Assembly: GCA_017512985.1 (NCBI GenBank)
Contig: JAFWEJ010000002.1
Location: 62,001-126,000 of the forward strand
DNA from: Clostridia bacterium
GTDB lineage: Bacteria; Bacillota; Clostridia; Christensenellales; Aristaeellaceae
Length of the DNA: 64,000 nt
Direction of reading: 5' to 3'
Made by a program: the position numbers and the translations under genes
Shown: piece after piece, positions 9,475 to 18,402 of the stretch
Position numbering within the stretch: position 1 is the first letter of the stretch
How the letters are laid out: the number at the start of each line of letters is the position of its first letter
The notes under the pieces: model-generated
The model's database searches: none
The model's input: only the letters and a program-made list of their open reading frames with translations
What the model was told of the DNA's origin: nothing

Positions 9475-10482
9475 ATGAAGCTGATCATCCAGATTCCCTG
9501 CCTGAATGAGGCGGAGACCCTTGAGGCTGCCCTGAACGATCTGCCGGCGCACATCGACGGGATTGACACCATCGAGTACCTGATCATCAACGACGGTTCC
9601 CGGGACGATACGGAGGAGGTTGCCCGCCGCTGGGGCGTTCACTATATTGTGCACTTCGGAAAGAACCGGGGCCTTGCCGCGGGTTTCATGGCCGGCCTGG
9701 ACGCCTGCCTCCGCAACGGCGCTGACATCATCGTGAACACCGACGCGGACAATCAGTACAACGGGGAGGATATCGAAGCGCTGGTCCGCCCGATCCTTGA
9801 GGGCAGGAGCGATATCGTCATCGGTTCCCGGCCGATCAGCCAGATCCGGCATTTCTCCCCGTTAAAGAAGAAACTCCAGCGCTTCGGATCCTGGGTGGTC
9901 CGCAGGGCTTCCAGGTCCACGATTCCGGATGCTCCGAGCGGCTTCCGCGCTTTCAGCCGGGAAGCCGCCCTGCGCCTGAACGTGACCAACGAATACACTT
10001 ATACGCTGGAAACCATAGTCCAGGCAGGCCGGGAAAGAATCCCGATGGAAGCGGTGGATATCCGTACCAACGGCGAACTCCGCCCTTCCCGCCTCTTTCA
10101 CTCGATGTCCGGCTATATCAAAAAATCGGTCCTGACCATTTTCCGGACCTATGTTCTCTACAAACCGCTTGCCTTTTTCACGGTCCTGGGCTGCATTCCG
10201 TTCACCATCGGCCTGATCCTGGGCATCCGTTTTCTGGTCTTCCTCTTCCAGGGGAACTCGCAGGGCCACATTCAGTCCCTGATCCTGGCCAGCACCCTCC
10301 TGATGATGGGCTTCATGACCTGGGTCGTCGGTATCCTTTCCGATACGATTTCGGCTGAGCGCAAAATCCTCGAGGACGTTCAGTACCATGCCCGCCGCGC
10401 GGACTACCAGACAGATGCCTCCGGAAAGGAAGGCGGCGAGGCGGACATTTCCGGAGCGGGGAGGCCGAGGGATGAAACCTGA
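9475..10482 (+). CDS. Polyprenyl-phosphate glycosyltransferase (DPM1/GtrB-like GT2)
   Basis: The 335-residue protein begins with a GT2 catalytic domain (IIQIPCLNEAETL at residue 4, NTDADNQY near residue 88, DAPSGFRAF near residue 160). It ends with two membrane segments (about residues 232-258 and 268-288) and a polar tail. This is the architecture of enzymes that load a sugar onto undecaprenyl phosphate for use by GT-C transferases, such as the products on either side. RBS AAGGAGAAA is 7 nt from the ATG. The last 11 bp overlap the next gene. Confidence 0.85.
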   Translation: MKLIIQIPCLNEAETLEAALNDLPAHIDGIDTIEYLIINDGSRDDTEEVARRWGVHYIVHFGKNRGLAAGFMAGLDACLRNGADIIVNTDADNQYNGEDIEALVRPILEGRSDIVIGSRPISQIRHFSPLKKKLQRFGSWVVRRASRSTIPDAPSGFRAFSREAALRLNVTNEYTYTLETIVQAGRERIPMEAVDIRTNGELRPSRLFHSMSGYIKKSVLTIFRTYVLYKPLAFFTVLGCIPFTIGLILGIRFLVFLFQGNSQGHIQSLILASTLLMMGFMTWVVGILSDTISAERKILEDVQYHARRADYQTDASGKEGGEADISGAGRPRDET

Positions 10483-12295
10483 CTTCCGGAAAAATCTGTG
10501 CATCGCGGCGCTTCATACGGCAAAATGGCTGCCGCCTTTTGCCCTGTTTGCCAGTGCCGCAGGTATTTTGTTCTCTCATACGGATCTGGTAAACCATACC
10601 TGGATATGGGCAGCTGTGCTGCAGATCACAGCTGCGATTTTACTTTTACCGCCGCAGTTGAAATGTTTTTGCTGGAAAAAACGGACGGCATTTGCAGCGG
10701 GGATGCTGACCGTCTTTCTGCTGCTGATGCTGTCTGTCAGGGAACTGACCGGGCATCCGCTGGCCGACGGTGTGCTGCCGGTCGTGCAGCAGCTGCTGCT
10801 TGCGCCGGCCTGTTTTGTGGTCCTTTACCGGGCGCTTTCCCGGTTCTGCGGCCCTGTGCCGCCGGAGCGGAGGGCGGGGTCTCTGCTCTGGCTGAAGGTC
10901 CTGCTGGCGGCGGAAGGCATGTGTTTCCTGTTCGCGAATTATCCCTTCCGGCCGTCGGTTGATTCATTAAATGTGTATAATGCGGTCATTAACCGGATTT
11001 TCAGCGACTGGCATACGATCGGATACCAGCTGTATGTCTGGTTCTGTATGTTGTTCGGCCGCGTCTTTGGCTGGTATCATCCGTTCATGGCATGCCTGGT
11101 CCAGACGGTTTTCTGGTTTGTGCTCCTTTTCCGCCTGGGCCTTCTGCTCCGGCGTCTTTACGGGCAGCGTGCTGAAAAAGCCTGGTATGTCCTTAACGCT
11201 GTAATGTATATTCCCCTGCTTTATCTTGGAGTCATGTACAAGGACGTCGTTTTTTCCATGTCTGTGCTTGGGCTGTGCGGGGAACTGCTGTATCTTCTGT
11301 CTGCGGGGGAACACAGGAAAAGCGATACGGTTTTCCTGATCCTGTGCTCGACAGGCGCGGCGGTTTTCCGCCACGGCATGGTGATCATTACAGTCATCTC
11401 TCTGGTCACTGCCCTCATCTGCGTCCGCCGCCGGAGAAAAAAGGAAAAAACAGCGGGTTCGCTGCTCAGGCCGCTTCGGACGGCTCTGGCCTTTTCTCTG
11501 GGCTGTTTTATCCTGCTGCAGGCGGGGGGCAATTATGTCCTGCACATGAGGAAGAATCCGTCATATATGAAATTCACGGTTCCGCTTTATGTCTGCGGAA
11601 ATATTGCTTCCACGCATCCGGAACTGCTGGACAGGGAGGATGTGGAACTGCTGGAATACCTGATGCCGCTGGAAACCTGGCAGCGGGCCTATCATTCCAA
11701 CACCTACTGGGGAGATACGGTTTCCCGGGACTGGGGGTATGCGGGCTCGGATATCGGACTGGTGGATAACGCCTATGGCATGAAGATTGTCGGACTGAAC
11801 GCGAAGATCTTCTTTAAAAACCCGGGCGCTTTCCTGGACGCCGCTACCCGGGTCACTTCCATCGTCTGGCAGGTTGCCCGTCCGCAGGACGGCTATGAAT
11901 GGTCCAGCGCTGGATATTACTGGCTTCGGGATGATCCGGACGCTGATCCCGCGCTGTGCAGCGCGGATACCGGGCTCAAGGAAGTGCTTGAAAAACTGGA
12001 AACGGACATGCAGCAGATTCCGGTGGTTTCTTCCCTCTATTATCGCGGCGGTATCTGGTCATTCCTGCTGCTGCTGATCTGGGCGGTGCTGATCCTTAAA
12101 CGGAAAGCCCGCCTGCTCCCGGCTTTCCTGCCGCCGCTGCTGTTCTTTGCCGGGCTGATGCTTTTCTGCCCTGCCCAGGATCCGCGCTTTATCCTGCCCT
12201 TAATGGAAACCGGTATGCTGGGACTGGTCGCGGCGCGGTATGTTCCTGCCGGGGAAACACCTGAAATTGACACGGCGCAAGCGGAAAAAGTATAA
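10472..12295 (+). CDS. Polytopic membrane protein, probable glycosyltransferase (DUF6020-like)
   Basis: The 607-residue protein has about twelve membrane segments and a large loop around residues 370-540. The motif NYPFRPSVDSLNVYNAV after the fifth segment, with an acidic residue in an external loop, resembles Clostridia DUF6020-type proteins thought to be GT-C transferases. I chose ATG 10472 because it follows a G-rich ribosome binding site and overlaps the upstream gene by 11 bp. The in-frame extension upstream is merely a second reading of that gene. A strong promoter for the next genes lies in its last codons. Confidence 0.65.
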   Translation: MKPDFRKNLCIAALHTAKWLPPFALFASAAGILFSHTDLVNHTWIWAAVLQITAAILLLPPQLKCFCWKKRTAFAAGMLTVFLLLMLSVRELTGHPLADGVLPVVQQLLLAPACFVVLYRALSRFCGPVPPERRAGSLLWLKVLLAAEGMCFLFANYPFRPSVDSLNVYNAVINRIFSDWHTIGYQLYVWFCMLFGRVFGWYHPFMACLVQTVFWFVLLFRLGLLLRRLYGQRAEKAWYVLNAVMYIPLLYLGVMYKDVVFSMSVLGLCGELLYLLSAGEHRKSDTVFLILCSTGAAVFRHGMVIITVISLVTALICVRRRRKKEKTAGSLLRPLRTALAFSLGCFILLQAGGNYVLHMRKNPSYMKFTVPLYVCGNIASTHPELLDREDVELLEYLMPLETWQRAYHSNTYWGDTVSRDWGYAGSDIGLVDNAYGMKIVGLNAKIFFKNPGAFLDAATRVTSIVWQVARPQDGYEWSSAGYYWLRDDPDADPALCSADTGLKEVLEKLETDMQQIPVVSSLYYRGGIWSFLLLLIWAVLILKRKARLLPAFLPPLLFFAGLMLFCPAQDPRFILPLMETGMLGLVAARYVPAGETPEIDTAQAEKV

Positions 12296-12296
12296 T
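12267..12296 (+). promoter_or_regulatory. Internal promoter for the CDP-sugar genes
   Basis: TTGACA (12267-12272), an 18-nt spacer and TATAAT (12291-12296). Both hexamers are consensus. The -10 contains the TAA stop codon of the upstream gene. It would let rfbF and the genes after it be transcribed independently of the operon head. Confidence 0.7.
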
Positions 12297-12342
12297 TAAA
12301 TGTTGAAAACCGAGCTGTCAGAAATGAACAGGAGGAAACAGG

Positions 12343-13125
12343 ATGAAGGTCGTACTGCTGGCCGGCGGGTTCGGCGTCAGGATCAGTGAGGAATCCCAGT
12401 ACAAACCCAAACCGATGGTTGATATCGGCGGTATGCCGATCCTCTGGCATATCATGAAGGAGTACGCCTTTTACGGGCATACGGACTTCATTATCTGCGC
12501 CGGGTACAAGCAGCATGTGATCAAGGAGTGGTTTGCCGACTACTTCCTGAACAGCAGCGACGTCACCTTTGACTACCGCGGCGGAAAAAACGAAATGACG
12601 GTTCACACGTCGCGGACGGAACCCTGGCGGGTGACTGTCGTCGATACCGGACTGCATACGATGACCGGCGGGCGGATCAAACGGATCCGGCCTTATGTGG
12701 GCGACGAACCCTTCCTGATGACTTACGGAGACGGCGTGTGCGACGTGGATATCAACAAGCTGGTTGATTTCCACCGGCAGCACGGAAAGACTGCGACGCT
12801 GACGGCTGTGCTGCAGGATCAGTCCAAGGGTGTGCTGGATATCGGCGGTGACAACGCGGTCAAGTCCTTCCGTGAGAAGAAGCAGGCGGACTCCTCCCCG
12901 ATCAATGCCGGCTATATGGTTCTCCAGCCTGAAATATTCAATTATATTGAAGGAGACACTACGGTATTTGAAAGGGAGCCGCTGGAAAAACTGGCTGCGG
13001 ACGGACAGCTCATGTCCTATATGCACCGCGGCTTCTGGCAATGCATGGACAACTTGCGCGAAAAGGAAACGCTGGACAAGCTTCTGGCCGCGGGCATGGC
13101 GCCGTGGAAGAAGTGGGAGGACTGA
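12343..13125 (+). CDS. rfbF: Glucose-1-phosphate cytidylyltransferase
   Basis: It makes CDP-glucose from CTP and glucose 1-phosphate, the first step of CDP-3,6-dideoxyhexose synthesis. At 260 residues it has family length. The N-terminus VVLLAGGFGVRISEES followed by KPKPMVDIGGMPILWHI is diagnostic, as is TYGDGVCDVDI near residue 127. RBS AGGAGG precedes the ATG. The stop is 2 bp from rfbG. Confidence 0.95.
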   Translation: MKVVLLAGGFGVRISEESQYKPKPMVDIGGMPILWHIMKEYAFYGHTDFIICAGYKQHVIKEWFADYFLNSSDVTFDYRGGKNEMTVHTSRTEPWRVTVVDTGLHTMTGGRIKRIRPYVGDEPFLMTYGDGVCDVDINKLVDFHRQHGKTATLTAVLQDQSKGVLDIGGDNAVKSFREKKQADSSPINAGYMVLQPEIFNYIEGDTTVFEREPLEKLAADGQLMSYMHRGFWQCMDNLREKETLDKLLAAGMAPWKKWED

Positions 13126-13127
13126 GC

Positions 13128-14186
13128 ATGCTGCCTGATATGGAGTTTTACCGGGGCAGGAAGGTCCTTGTGACCGGGCATACCGGGTTCAAAGGCGCCT
13201 GGTTGTGCCGGATGCTGGTGAACGCCGGGGCGGCGGTTGCCGGCTATGCCCTGGACCCGCCGACAGATCCCGCGCTGTATGACCTGGCGGGCCTGGACGG
13301 CAGGATGGAGAGCGTAATCGGGGACATCCGGGACCTGAAGCGCCTGAAGGAGACATTTGAACAGACGCAGCCGGAGATCGTGTTCCACCTGGCGGCGCAG
13401 CCCATCGTGCGGGAATCCTACCGGGATCCCCGGCTGACGTATGAGACCAACGTCATGGGAACGGTGAACCTGCTGGAATGCGTCCGGAGCACCCCTTCGG
13501 TGAAAAGCGTTCTCAACGTGACCACGGACAAGGTGTACCTGAACGATGAAAAAGGCCGCGCCTTCCGGGAAGAAGATCCGCTGGACGGGTTCGATCCCTA
13601 TTCGAACAGCAAAAGCTGCTCGGAACTGGTGACGCACAGCTATATCCGCAGTTTCTTTGCCGCGGAGGATTCCCCGGCGGTTTCCACGGTCCGGGCGGGC
13701 AACGTCATCGGCGGCGGCGATTTCGCTGCGGACCGGCTTATTCCGGACTGTGTGCGCGCGGTCAGGGACAGAAAGGTGATCGGCGTGCGGAACCCAGATT
13801 CCATCCGGCCTTTCCAGCATGTGCTGGAGCCGCTGGCAGTGTATCTGCTCATCGCGCAGAAGCAGCACGGGAACAAACGGTATGCCGGGTTTTACAATGC
13901 GGGCCCTGACGACCGCGACTGCCTGCCGGCGGGGGAACTGGCGGAGCTGTTCTGCAGATGCTGGGGCGATGGCGCTGCCTGGGAGGCCCGGGCGGAGGAA
14001 AACGCGCCGCATGAGGCGGGAACGCTCAGGCTGGACTGCGGGAAGCTGAAGCGGGTGTTCGGCTGGGAGCCCCGGTGGCATATGGAGGAATGCATAGAGA
14101 AGGTCTGCCGGTTCAGCAGGGTCTGGCTGGACGGCGGGGATATTCCGGCGGAGATGGACCGGGAGATCGGGGAGTTTCTGGCGTGA
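13128..14186 (+). CDS. rfbG: CDP-glucose 4,6-dehydratase
   Basis: This short-chain dehydrogenase/reductase turns CDP-glucose into CDP-4-keto-6-deoxyglucose. The 352-residue protein has the NAD-binding GHTGFKGAWL near residue 17, VTTDKVYLNDE near residue 130 and the catalytic YSNSK near residue 158. The ATG at 13128 follows GGAGG by 7 nt and starts 2 bp after rfbF ends. The frame is open further upstream, but that stretch overlaps rfbF. Confidence 0.95.
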   Translation: MLPDMEFYRGRKVLVTGHTGFKGAWLCRMLVNAGAAVAGYALDPPTDPALYDLAGLDGRMESVIGDIRDLKRLKETFEQTQPEIVFHLAAQPIVRESYRDPRLTYETNVMGTVNLLECVRSTPSVKSVLNVTTDKVYLNDEKGRAFREEDPLDGFDPYSNSKSCSELVTHSYIRSFFAAEDSPAVSTVRAGNVIGGGDFAADRLIPDCVRAVRDRKVIGVRNPDSIRPFQHVLEPLAVYLLIAQKQHGNKRYAGFYNAGPDDRDCLPAGELAELFCRCWGDGAAWEARAEENAPHEAGTLRLDCGKLKRVFGWEPRWHMEECIEKVCRFSRVWLDGGDIPAEMDREIGEFLA

Positions 14187-14239
14187 GATTTCCGCACTCC
14201 GGCCGGAAGGACACGATGTTGTGTGAATGGGGATAAAAG

Positions 14240-15586
14240 ATGAGCAGCTGGAAAAATGAGGCGGAAGCCAGGGAGCGGATTAAGGAGCTGGTGGCGGAAT
14301 ACTGCCGCGACTTCAGGAAAACGGAGCCGTGGCGGGAAGGCGACCGCATCACCTACGCCGCGCGCGTCTATGACGAAAAGGAGATGTGCGCCCTGACGGA
14401 CGCGGCGCTGGATTTCTGGCTGACCGCCGGACGCTTCGCTGACCGGTTTGAAAGGGAGTTTGCGGACCGGATCGGCGTGAAATACGTCCACCTGGTGAAT
14501 TCCGGCTCGTCTGCGAACCTGATCGCCTTCATGGCGCTGACCGCGCCGGAACTGGGCGAACGGCAGATCCTGCCCGGGGACGAGGTGATCACCGTGGCCT
14601 GCGGCTTTCCCACCACTGTGACTCCGATCCTGAACTACGGGGCGGTTCCGGTCTTCGCGGATGTGACGGTGCCCCAGTACAATATCGACGTGGCAGGGCT
14701 GGAAGCGGCGCTGTCCCCGAAGACGAAGGCCGTCATGATTGCCCATACCCTGGGCAACCCCTTTGACCTGAAGGCGGTAAAGGCTTTCTGCGAAAAGCAC
14801 AGCCTGTGGCTGGTGGAGGACAACTGCGACGCCCTCGGTTCACAATACACCATGGACGGAGAAACCCGGTTCACCGGGACCTGGGGAGACATCGGCACCT
14901 CTTCCTTCTATCCGCCCCATCATATGACCATGGGCGAGGGCGGCGCGGTCTATACAGATAATCCGCTGCTTCACCGGCTGATCCTTTCCTTCCGGGACTG
15001 GGGAAGGGACTGCGTCTGTCCCGGCGGACGGGACAACACCTGCGGGCGCCGGTTTGACGGGCAGTTCGGTGAACTGCCGGAGGGATATGACCACAAGTAT
15101 GTATATTCCCATTTCGGTTACAACCTGAAGGTTACGGATATGCAGGCGGCCATCGGCTGCGAGCAGCTGAAAAAGCTTCCGTCGTTCATAGAGCGGCGGA
15201 AGCATAACTGGGCAAGGCTCCGGAAAGCCCTGGAACCTGCCGCGGACAGGCTGATCCTGCCGGAACCGGCGGAAAACAGCGATCCCAGCTGGTTCGGCTT
15301 CCTGGTCAGCGTCCGTCCGGAAAGCGGCCTGAAGCGGAACGACGTCACGAAGTATATTGAGGATCACGGGATCCAGACGCGGCTGCTTTTCTCCGGCAAC
15401 CTGACCAGGCATCCCTGCTTTGACCGGATCCGGGGAACGGACGCCTACCGCGTCGCGGGCAGCCTGGACGTCACGGACTTTGTGATGAACAACGCCTTCT
15501 GGGTCGGCGTTTATCCCGGCATGACGGATGAGATGACTGATTATACGGCAAAAACGATCCTTGAAGCAGTCGGCGCGCAGGACTGA
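14240..15586 (+). CDS. rfbH: CDP-4-keto-6-deoxyglucose 3-dehydrase (E1, [2Fe-2S]/PMP)
   Basis: This PMP- and iron-sulfur-dependent enzyme removes the C3 hydroxyl of CDP-4-keto-6-deoxyglucose (DdhC/E1 of the ascarylose and tyvelose pathways). The aspartate-aminotransferase fold lacks the usual PLP lysine and has His instead: PPHHMTMGEGG, H227. The cluster ligands are present: C196 (NCDALGS), then C258-x-C260-x7-C268 (CVCPGGRDNTC). The gap between the first two cysteines is 61 residues, four longer than the 57 I recall for the Yersinia enzyme. The partner reductase E3 (DdhD) is not encoded nearby. Confidence 0.94.
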   Translation: MSSWKNEAEARERIKELVAEYCRDFRKTEPWREGDRITYAARVYDEKEMCALTDAALDFWLTAGRFADRFEREFADRIGVKYVHLVNSGSSANLIAFMALTAPELGERQILPGDEVITVACGFPTTVTPILNYGAVPVFADVTVPQYNIDVAGLEAALSPKTKAVMIAHTLGNPFDLKAVKAFCEKHSLWLVEDNCDALGSQYTMDGETRFTGTWGDIGTSSFYPPHHMTMGEGGAVYTDNPLLHRLILSFRDWGRDCVCPGGRDNTCGRRFDGQFGELPEGYDHKYVYSHFGYNLKVTDMQAAIGCEQLKKLPSFIERRKHNWARLRKALEPAADRLILPEPAENSDPSWFGFLVSVRPESGLKRNDVTKYIEDHGIQTRLLFSGNLTRHPCFDRIRGTDAYRVAGSLDVTDFVMNNAFWVGVYPGMTDEMTDYTAKTILEAVGAQD

Positions 15587-15611
15587 GAAGAAAGCCCGAA
15601 AGGAACAGCAG

Positions 15612-17444
15612 ATGAAACAGCGTTTGGCGGATTATGTGGCGGACTTCCTGGCCGGTCACGGGGTGACGGATGTGTTTTCCGTCGTCGGCGGCGGGGCGAT
15701 GCACCTGAACGACGCCTTCGGCCACCATGAGAAGCTCCGCGTGACATATAACCATCATGAGCAGGCCTGCGCCATGGCGGCGGAAGCCTATGCCCGGCTG
15801 GACAACCGGATCGCCGCAGTCTGCGTGACGACGGGTCCCGGCGGAACAAACGCGCTGACCGGCGTTCTGGGCGGCTGGCTGGATTCCATTCCGATGTTCA
15901 TTGTGTCCGGGCAGGTCCGTTATGACACGACCGCCCGCTTTGCCATGAAGGAGACCGGCGCCGCTGTGCGCGCAATGGGAGACCAGGAATATGACATTGT
16001 AAAATCCGCGGCGCCCATGACCAAGTATGCGGTCATGATCGAGGATCCGCGGACGGTCCGGTATCACCTGGAACGCGCATGGCACCTGGCGGTGACCGGA
16101 CGGCCCGGCCCGGTGTGGATCGATATCCCGGTGAATTTCCAGGGCAGGTATATTGAAACGGACACACTGCAAGGCTATGACCCCGCCGAGGACGACGCGG
16201 CGCTTCCGCCGCCTGTTGCGGAGGAAACTGTCCGTACCGTGCTGGAAAAGATCCGGCAGGCGAAGCGTCCTGTGTTCCATGCCGGATACGGCATCCGGCT
16301 GAGCGGAGGATATGAAGCTTTCCGCCGGGCAATGGAGAAACTGAACATCCCGGTGGTGACTTACTGGAATGCGGTGGACCTGATCGAGGACGGGCACCCG
16401 CTTTACTGCGGCCGGGCGGGAAACATGGGTGACCGCCCCGGCAACTGGGCGATCCAGAACGCGGACCTGATCCTTGCCGTGGGAACGCGGATCTCCATCC
16501 GCCAGGTTGGCTACAACTGGAAGACCTGGGCACGTGCCGCGGAAGTCATCATGGTCGACGCTGATCCGAACGAGATGAAGAAGCCTACCCTGCATGTGGA
16601 AATGCCGGTTCACGCGGACGCGAAGGACTTTCTGGAAAAGATCGCGGATGCCGCGGAGGAGCGGGTTTTCCGCGGGGAGGCATGGCTGGAGAAATGCCGC
16701 GGCTGGAAACGGGACTATCCCGCCGTGCTTCCGCGCCAGTGGGAGGAGAACGGTGAAACGGCGAACGTATACGCTTTTGTCCGGTATCTTTCCTCCCGCC
16801 TGCCTGAAAACAGCCTGACCGCCGTATCCAACGGCGCCTGCTGTGTGGTGGGAAACCAGGCGTATGTGATCCGGAAAGGCAGCCGTATGGTGATCAACAG
16901 CGCTGTGGCGAGCATGGGTTACGGCCTGCCCGCGGCAATCGGCACCTGTATCGGCGGCGGCCGGCGGGAGACGATCTGCCTGGAAGGCGACGGCAGCATC
17001 ATGATGAACCTGCAGGAGCTGCAGACGATCCTGACGAACCGGCTTCCTGTCAAGATTTTCCTGATCAACAACAGCGGCTACCATTCCATCCGCATTACCC
17101 AGGCAAATCTTTTCGCGGGCCGAACGAAGGTCGGTATCGGCCCGGAGTCCGGGGACCTTTCCTTCCCGGAATTCCGGAAGATTGCCGAAGCGTTCGGTTA
17201 TCCCTATTACAGTGCCCGCAGCAATGCGGAGATGAAAGCGGTCGTGGACGAGGTGCTGCGGCTGGAGGGCCCGGTTTTCACAGAGATTTTTACGGATACC
17301 AGGCAGGTCTGGGAACCCAAGAGCAGCACAAAGCGCCTTGAAGACGGCACGCTTGTTTCCCCGCCGCTTGAAGACCTGGCGCCGTTTCTTCCGCGGAAGG
17401 AACTGGAAGGGATCATGGAGGTCCCGCTTCTTCCCGAAAACTGA
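15612..17444 (+). CDS. Acetolactate-synthase-like ThDP enzyme, probable YerE-type sugar acetyl transferase
   Basis: The 610-residue protein has the full three-domain thiamine-diphosphate fold. It has the activating glutamate in NHHEQACAMAAEAY (E50), GPGGTNALTGV near residue 77, and the cofactor/Mg motif GDGSIMMN near residue 458 followed by INNSGYHSI. General members make acetolactate. Placed directly after rfbF-G-H and before a reductase, it matches YerE of yersiniose synthesis, which adds a two-carbon acetyl unit to the CDP-3,6-dideoxy-4-ketosugar. It is too long for phosphonopyruvate decarboxylase, the other role one might propose given the upstream PEP mutase. The ATG at 15612 was preferred to one 51 nt earlier because AAAGGA precedes it and the conserved domain starts there. 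Confidence 0.75.
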   Translation: MKQRLADYVADFLAGHGVTDVFSVVGGGAMHLNDAFGHHEKLRVTYNHHEQACAMAAEAYARLDNRIAAVCVTTGPGGTNALTGVLGGWLDSIPMFIVSGQVRYDTTARFAMKETGAAVRAMGDQEYDIVKSAAPMTKYAVMIEDPRTVRYHLERAWHLAVTGRPGPVWIDIPVNFQGRYIETDTLQGYDPAEDDAALPPPVAEETVRTVLEKIRQAKRPVFHAGYGIRLSGGYEAFRRAMEKLNIPVVTYWNAVDLIEDGHPLYCGRAGNMGDRPGNWAIQNADLILAVGTRISIRQVGYNWKTWARAAEVIMVDADPNEMKKPTLHVEMPVHADAKDFLEKIADAAEERVFRGEAWLEKCRGWKRDYPAVLPRQWEENGETANVYAFVRYLSSRLPENSLTAVSNGACCVVGNQAYVIRKGSRMVINSAVASMGYGLPAAIGTCIGGGRRETICLEGDGSIMMNLQELQTILTNRLPVKIFLINNSGYHSIRITQANLFAGRTKVGIGPESGDLSFPEFRKIAEAFGYPYYSARSNAEMKAVVDEVLRLEGPVFTEIFTDTRQVWEPKSSTKRLEDGTLVSPPLEDLAPFLPRKELEGIMEVPLLPEN

Positions 17445-17460
17445 TTCCGGAGGATACAAC

Positions 17461-18387
17461 ATGACCATCAACAGCGCCGTTGTGAACGGCTCGCTCGGCA
17501 CCATCGGCATCGCGCTGGTTAAGCAGCTGCTGACCCGGGGCGTCCGCGTGTACGCCGTGGCCTGGCCGCCGGAGGATGCCCGCCTGAACCGGATTCCGGA
17601 GGGCGCGCAGGTGATTCTCTGTGATATGCGGGAATCCGTCCGCCTGAAAGAGCTGATTCCCGAACCGGTTGACGCGTTTTTCCATCTTGCGTGGATGGGC
17701 CCTATCGGCGAAGGGCGTGAAGATATGCTCCTGCAGACGGAGAACATCCGCTGCGCGGTCGAGGCAAATGAAACGGCAAAAGCCCTGGGCGCGCAGGTGT
17801 TTGTCGGCGTGGGCAGCCAGGCGGAATACGGCCGGATTGAAGGAGACGTGACAGCGGACGCGCCCTGTTTCCCGGTTTCCGGTTACGGCATGGCCAAGCT
17901 CTGTGCCGGACAGATGACGCGCTCGGTCTCCCGGAGACTCGGCATGCGCCATGTATGGGCACGGATCCTGAGTGTTTTCGGTGCGTACGACGGGCCGCTG
18001 ACCGTGATTTCATGCATCCTGGACAAGCTCCTGAAAGGAGAGAAACCGGCGCTCACCGCAGGCGGACAGCTGTGGGATTATATTTACGCTGACGACGCCG
18101 CGGACGCGCTGATCTGCATGGCGGAAAACGGCAGGGACGGCGCGGTCTATCCTGTCGGCAGCGGGCAGTGCCGGCCGCTGCGTGAATATTTTGAGATTCT
18201 GCGGGACGCGGTGGATCCCGCCCTGCCGCTGGGACTCGGAGAGCTTCCCTATCCTCCCGGACAGGTTATGCGCCTGCGGGCGGATATCGGACCGCTTGCC
18301 GCGGACACGGGATTTGAGCCGAAAGTTTCCTTTGAAGAGGCGGCGGATATTGTCGTCAAAGCCTACCGGGAACGGACAGAACACTGA
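17461..18387 (+). CDS. NAD(P)-dependent sugar epimerase/reductase, probable YerF-type ketoreductase
   Basis: The 308-residue extended short-chain dehydrogenase has a variant nucleotide loop (NGSLGTIG, residues 9-16), FHLAWMGP near residue 75 and catalytic YGMAK near residue 141. Its place as the last of five consecutive CDP-sugar genes suggests that it reduces the ketone after the YerE-like step, completing a CDP-yersiniose-like sugar. A 4-ketoreductase giving paratose- or abequose-type sugar is the alternative. RBS GGAGG lies before the ATG. Confidence 0.7.
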   Translation: MTINSAVVNGSLGTIGIALVKQLLTRGVRVYAVAWPPEDARLNRIPEGAQVILCDMRESVRLKELIPEPVDAFFHLAWMGPIGEGREDMLLQTENIRCAVEANETAKALGAQVFVGVGSQAEYGRIEGDVTADAPCFPVSGYGMAKLCAGQMTRSVSRRLGMRHVWARILSVFGAYDGPLTVISCILDKLLKGEKPALTAGGQLWDYIYADDAADALICMAENGRDGAVYPVGSGQCRPLREYFEILRDAVDPALPLGLGELPYPPGQVMRLRADIGPLAADTGFEPKVSFEEAADIVVKAYRERTEH

Positions 18388-18402
18388 CGGGAGGAGAAAG
18401 GT

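Noticed and set aside
15612..17444. ThDP enzyme as the missing phosphonopyruvate decarboxylase
   Set aside because: It is much longer than that family (610 against roughly 380 residues), has the full acetolactate-synthase layout and sits between rfbH and a reductase, which points to the CDP-sugar pathway.
12343..18387. Ascarylose, abequose or tyvelose pathway
   Set aside because: The ThDP enzyme has no place in those pathways and no epimerase for CDP-paratose is seen. It remains a weaker alternative if the ThDP enzyme acts elsewhere.
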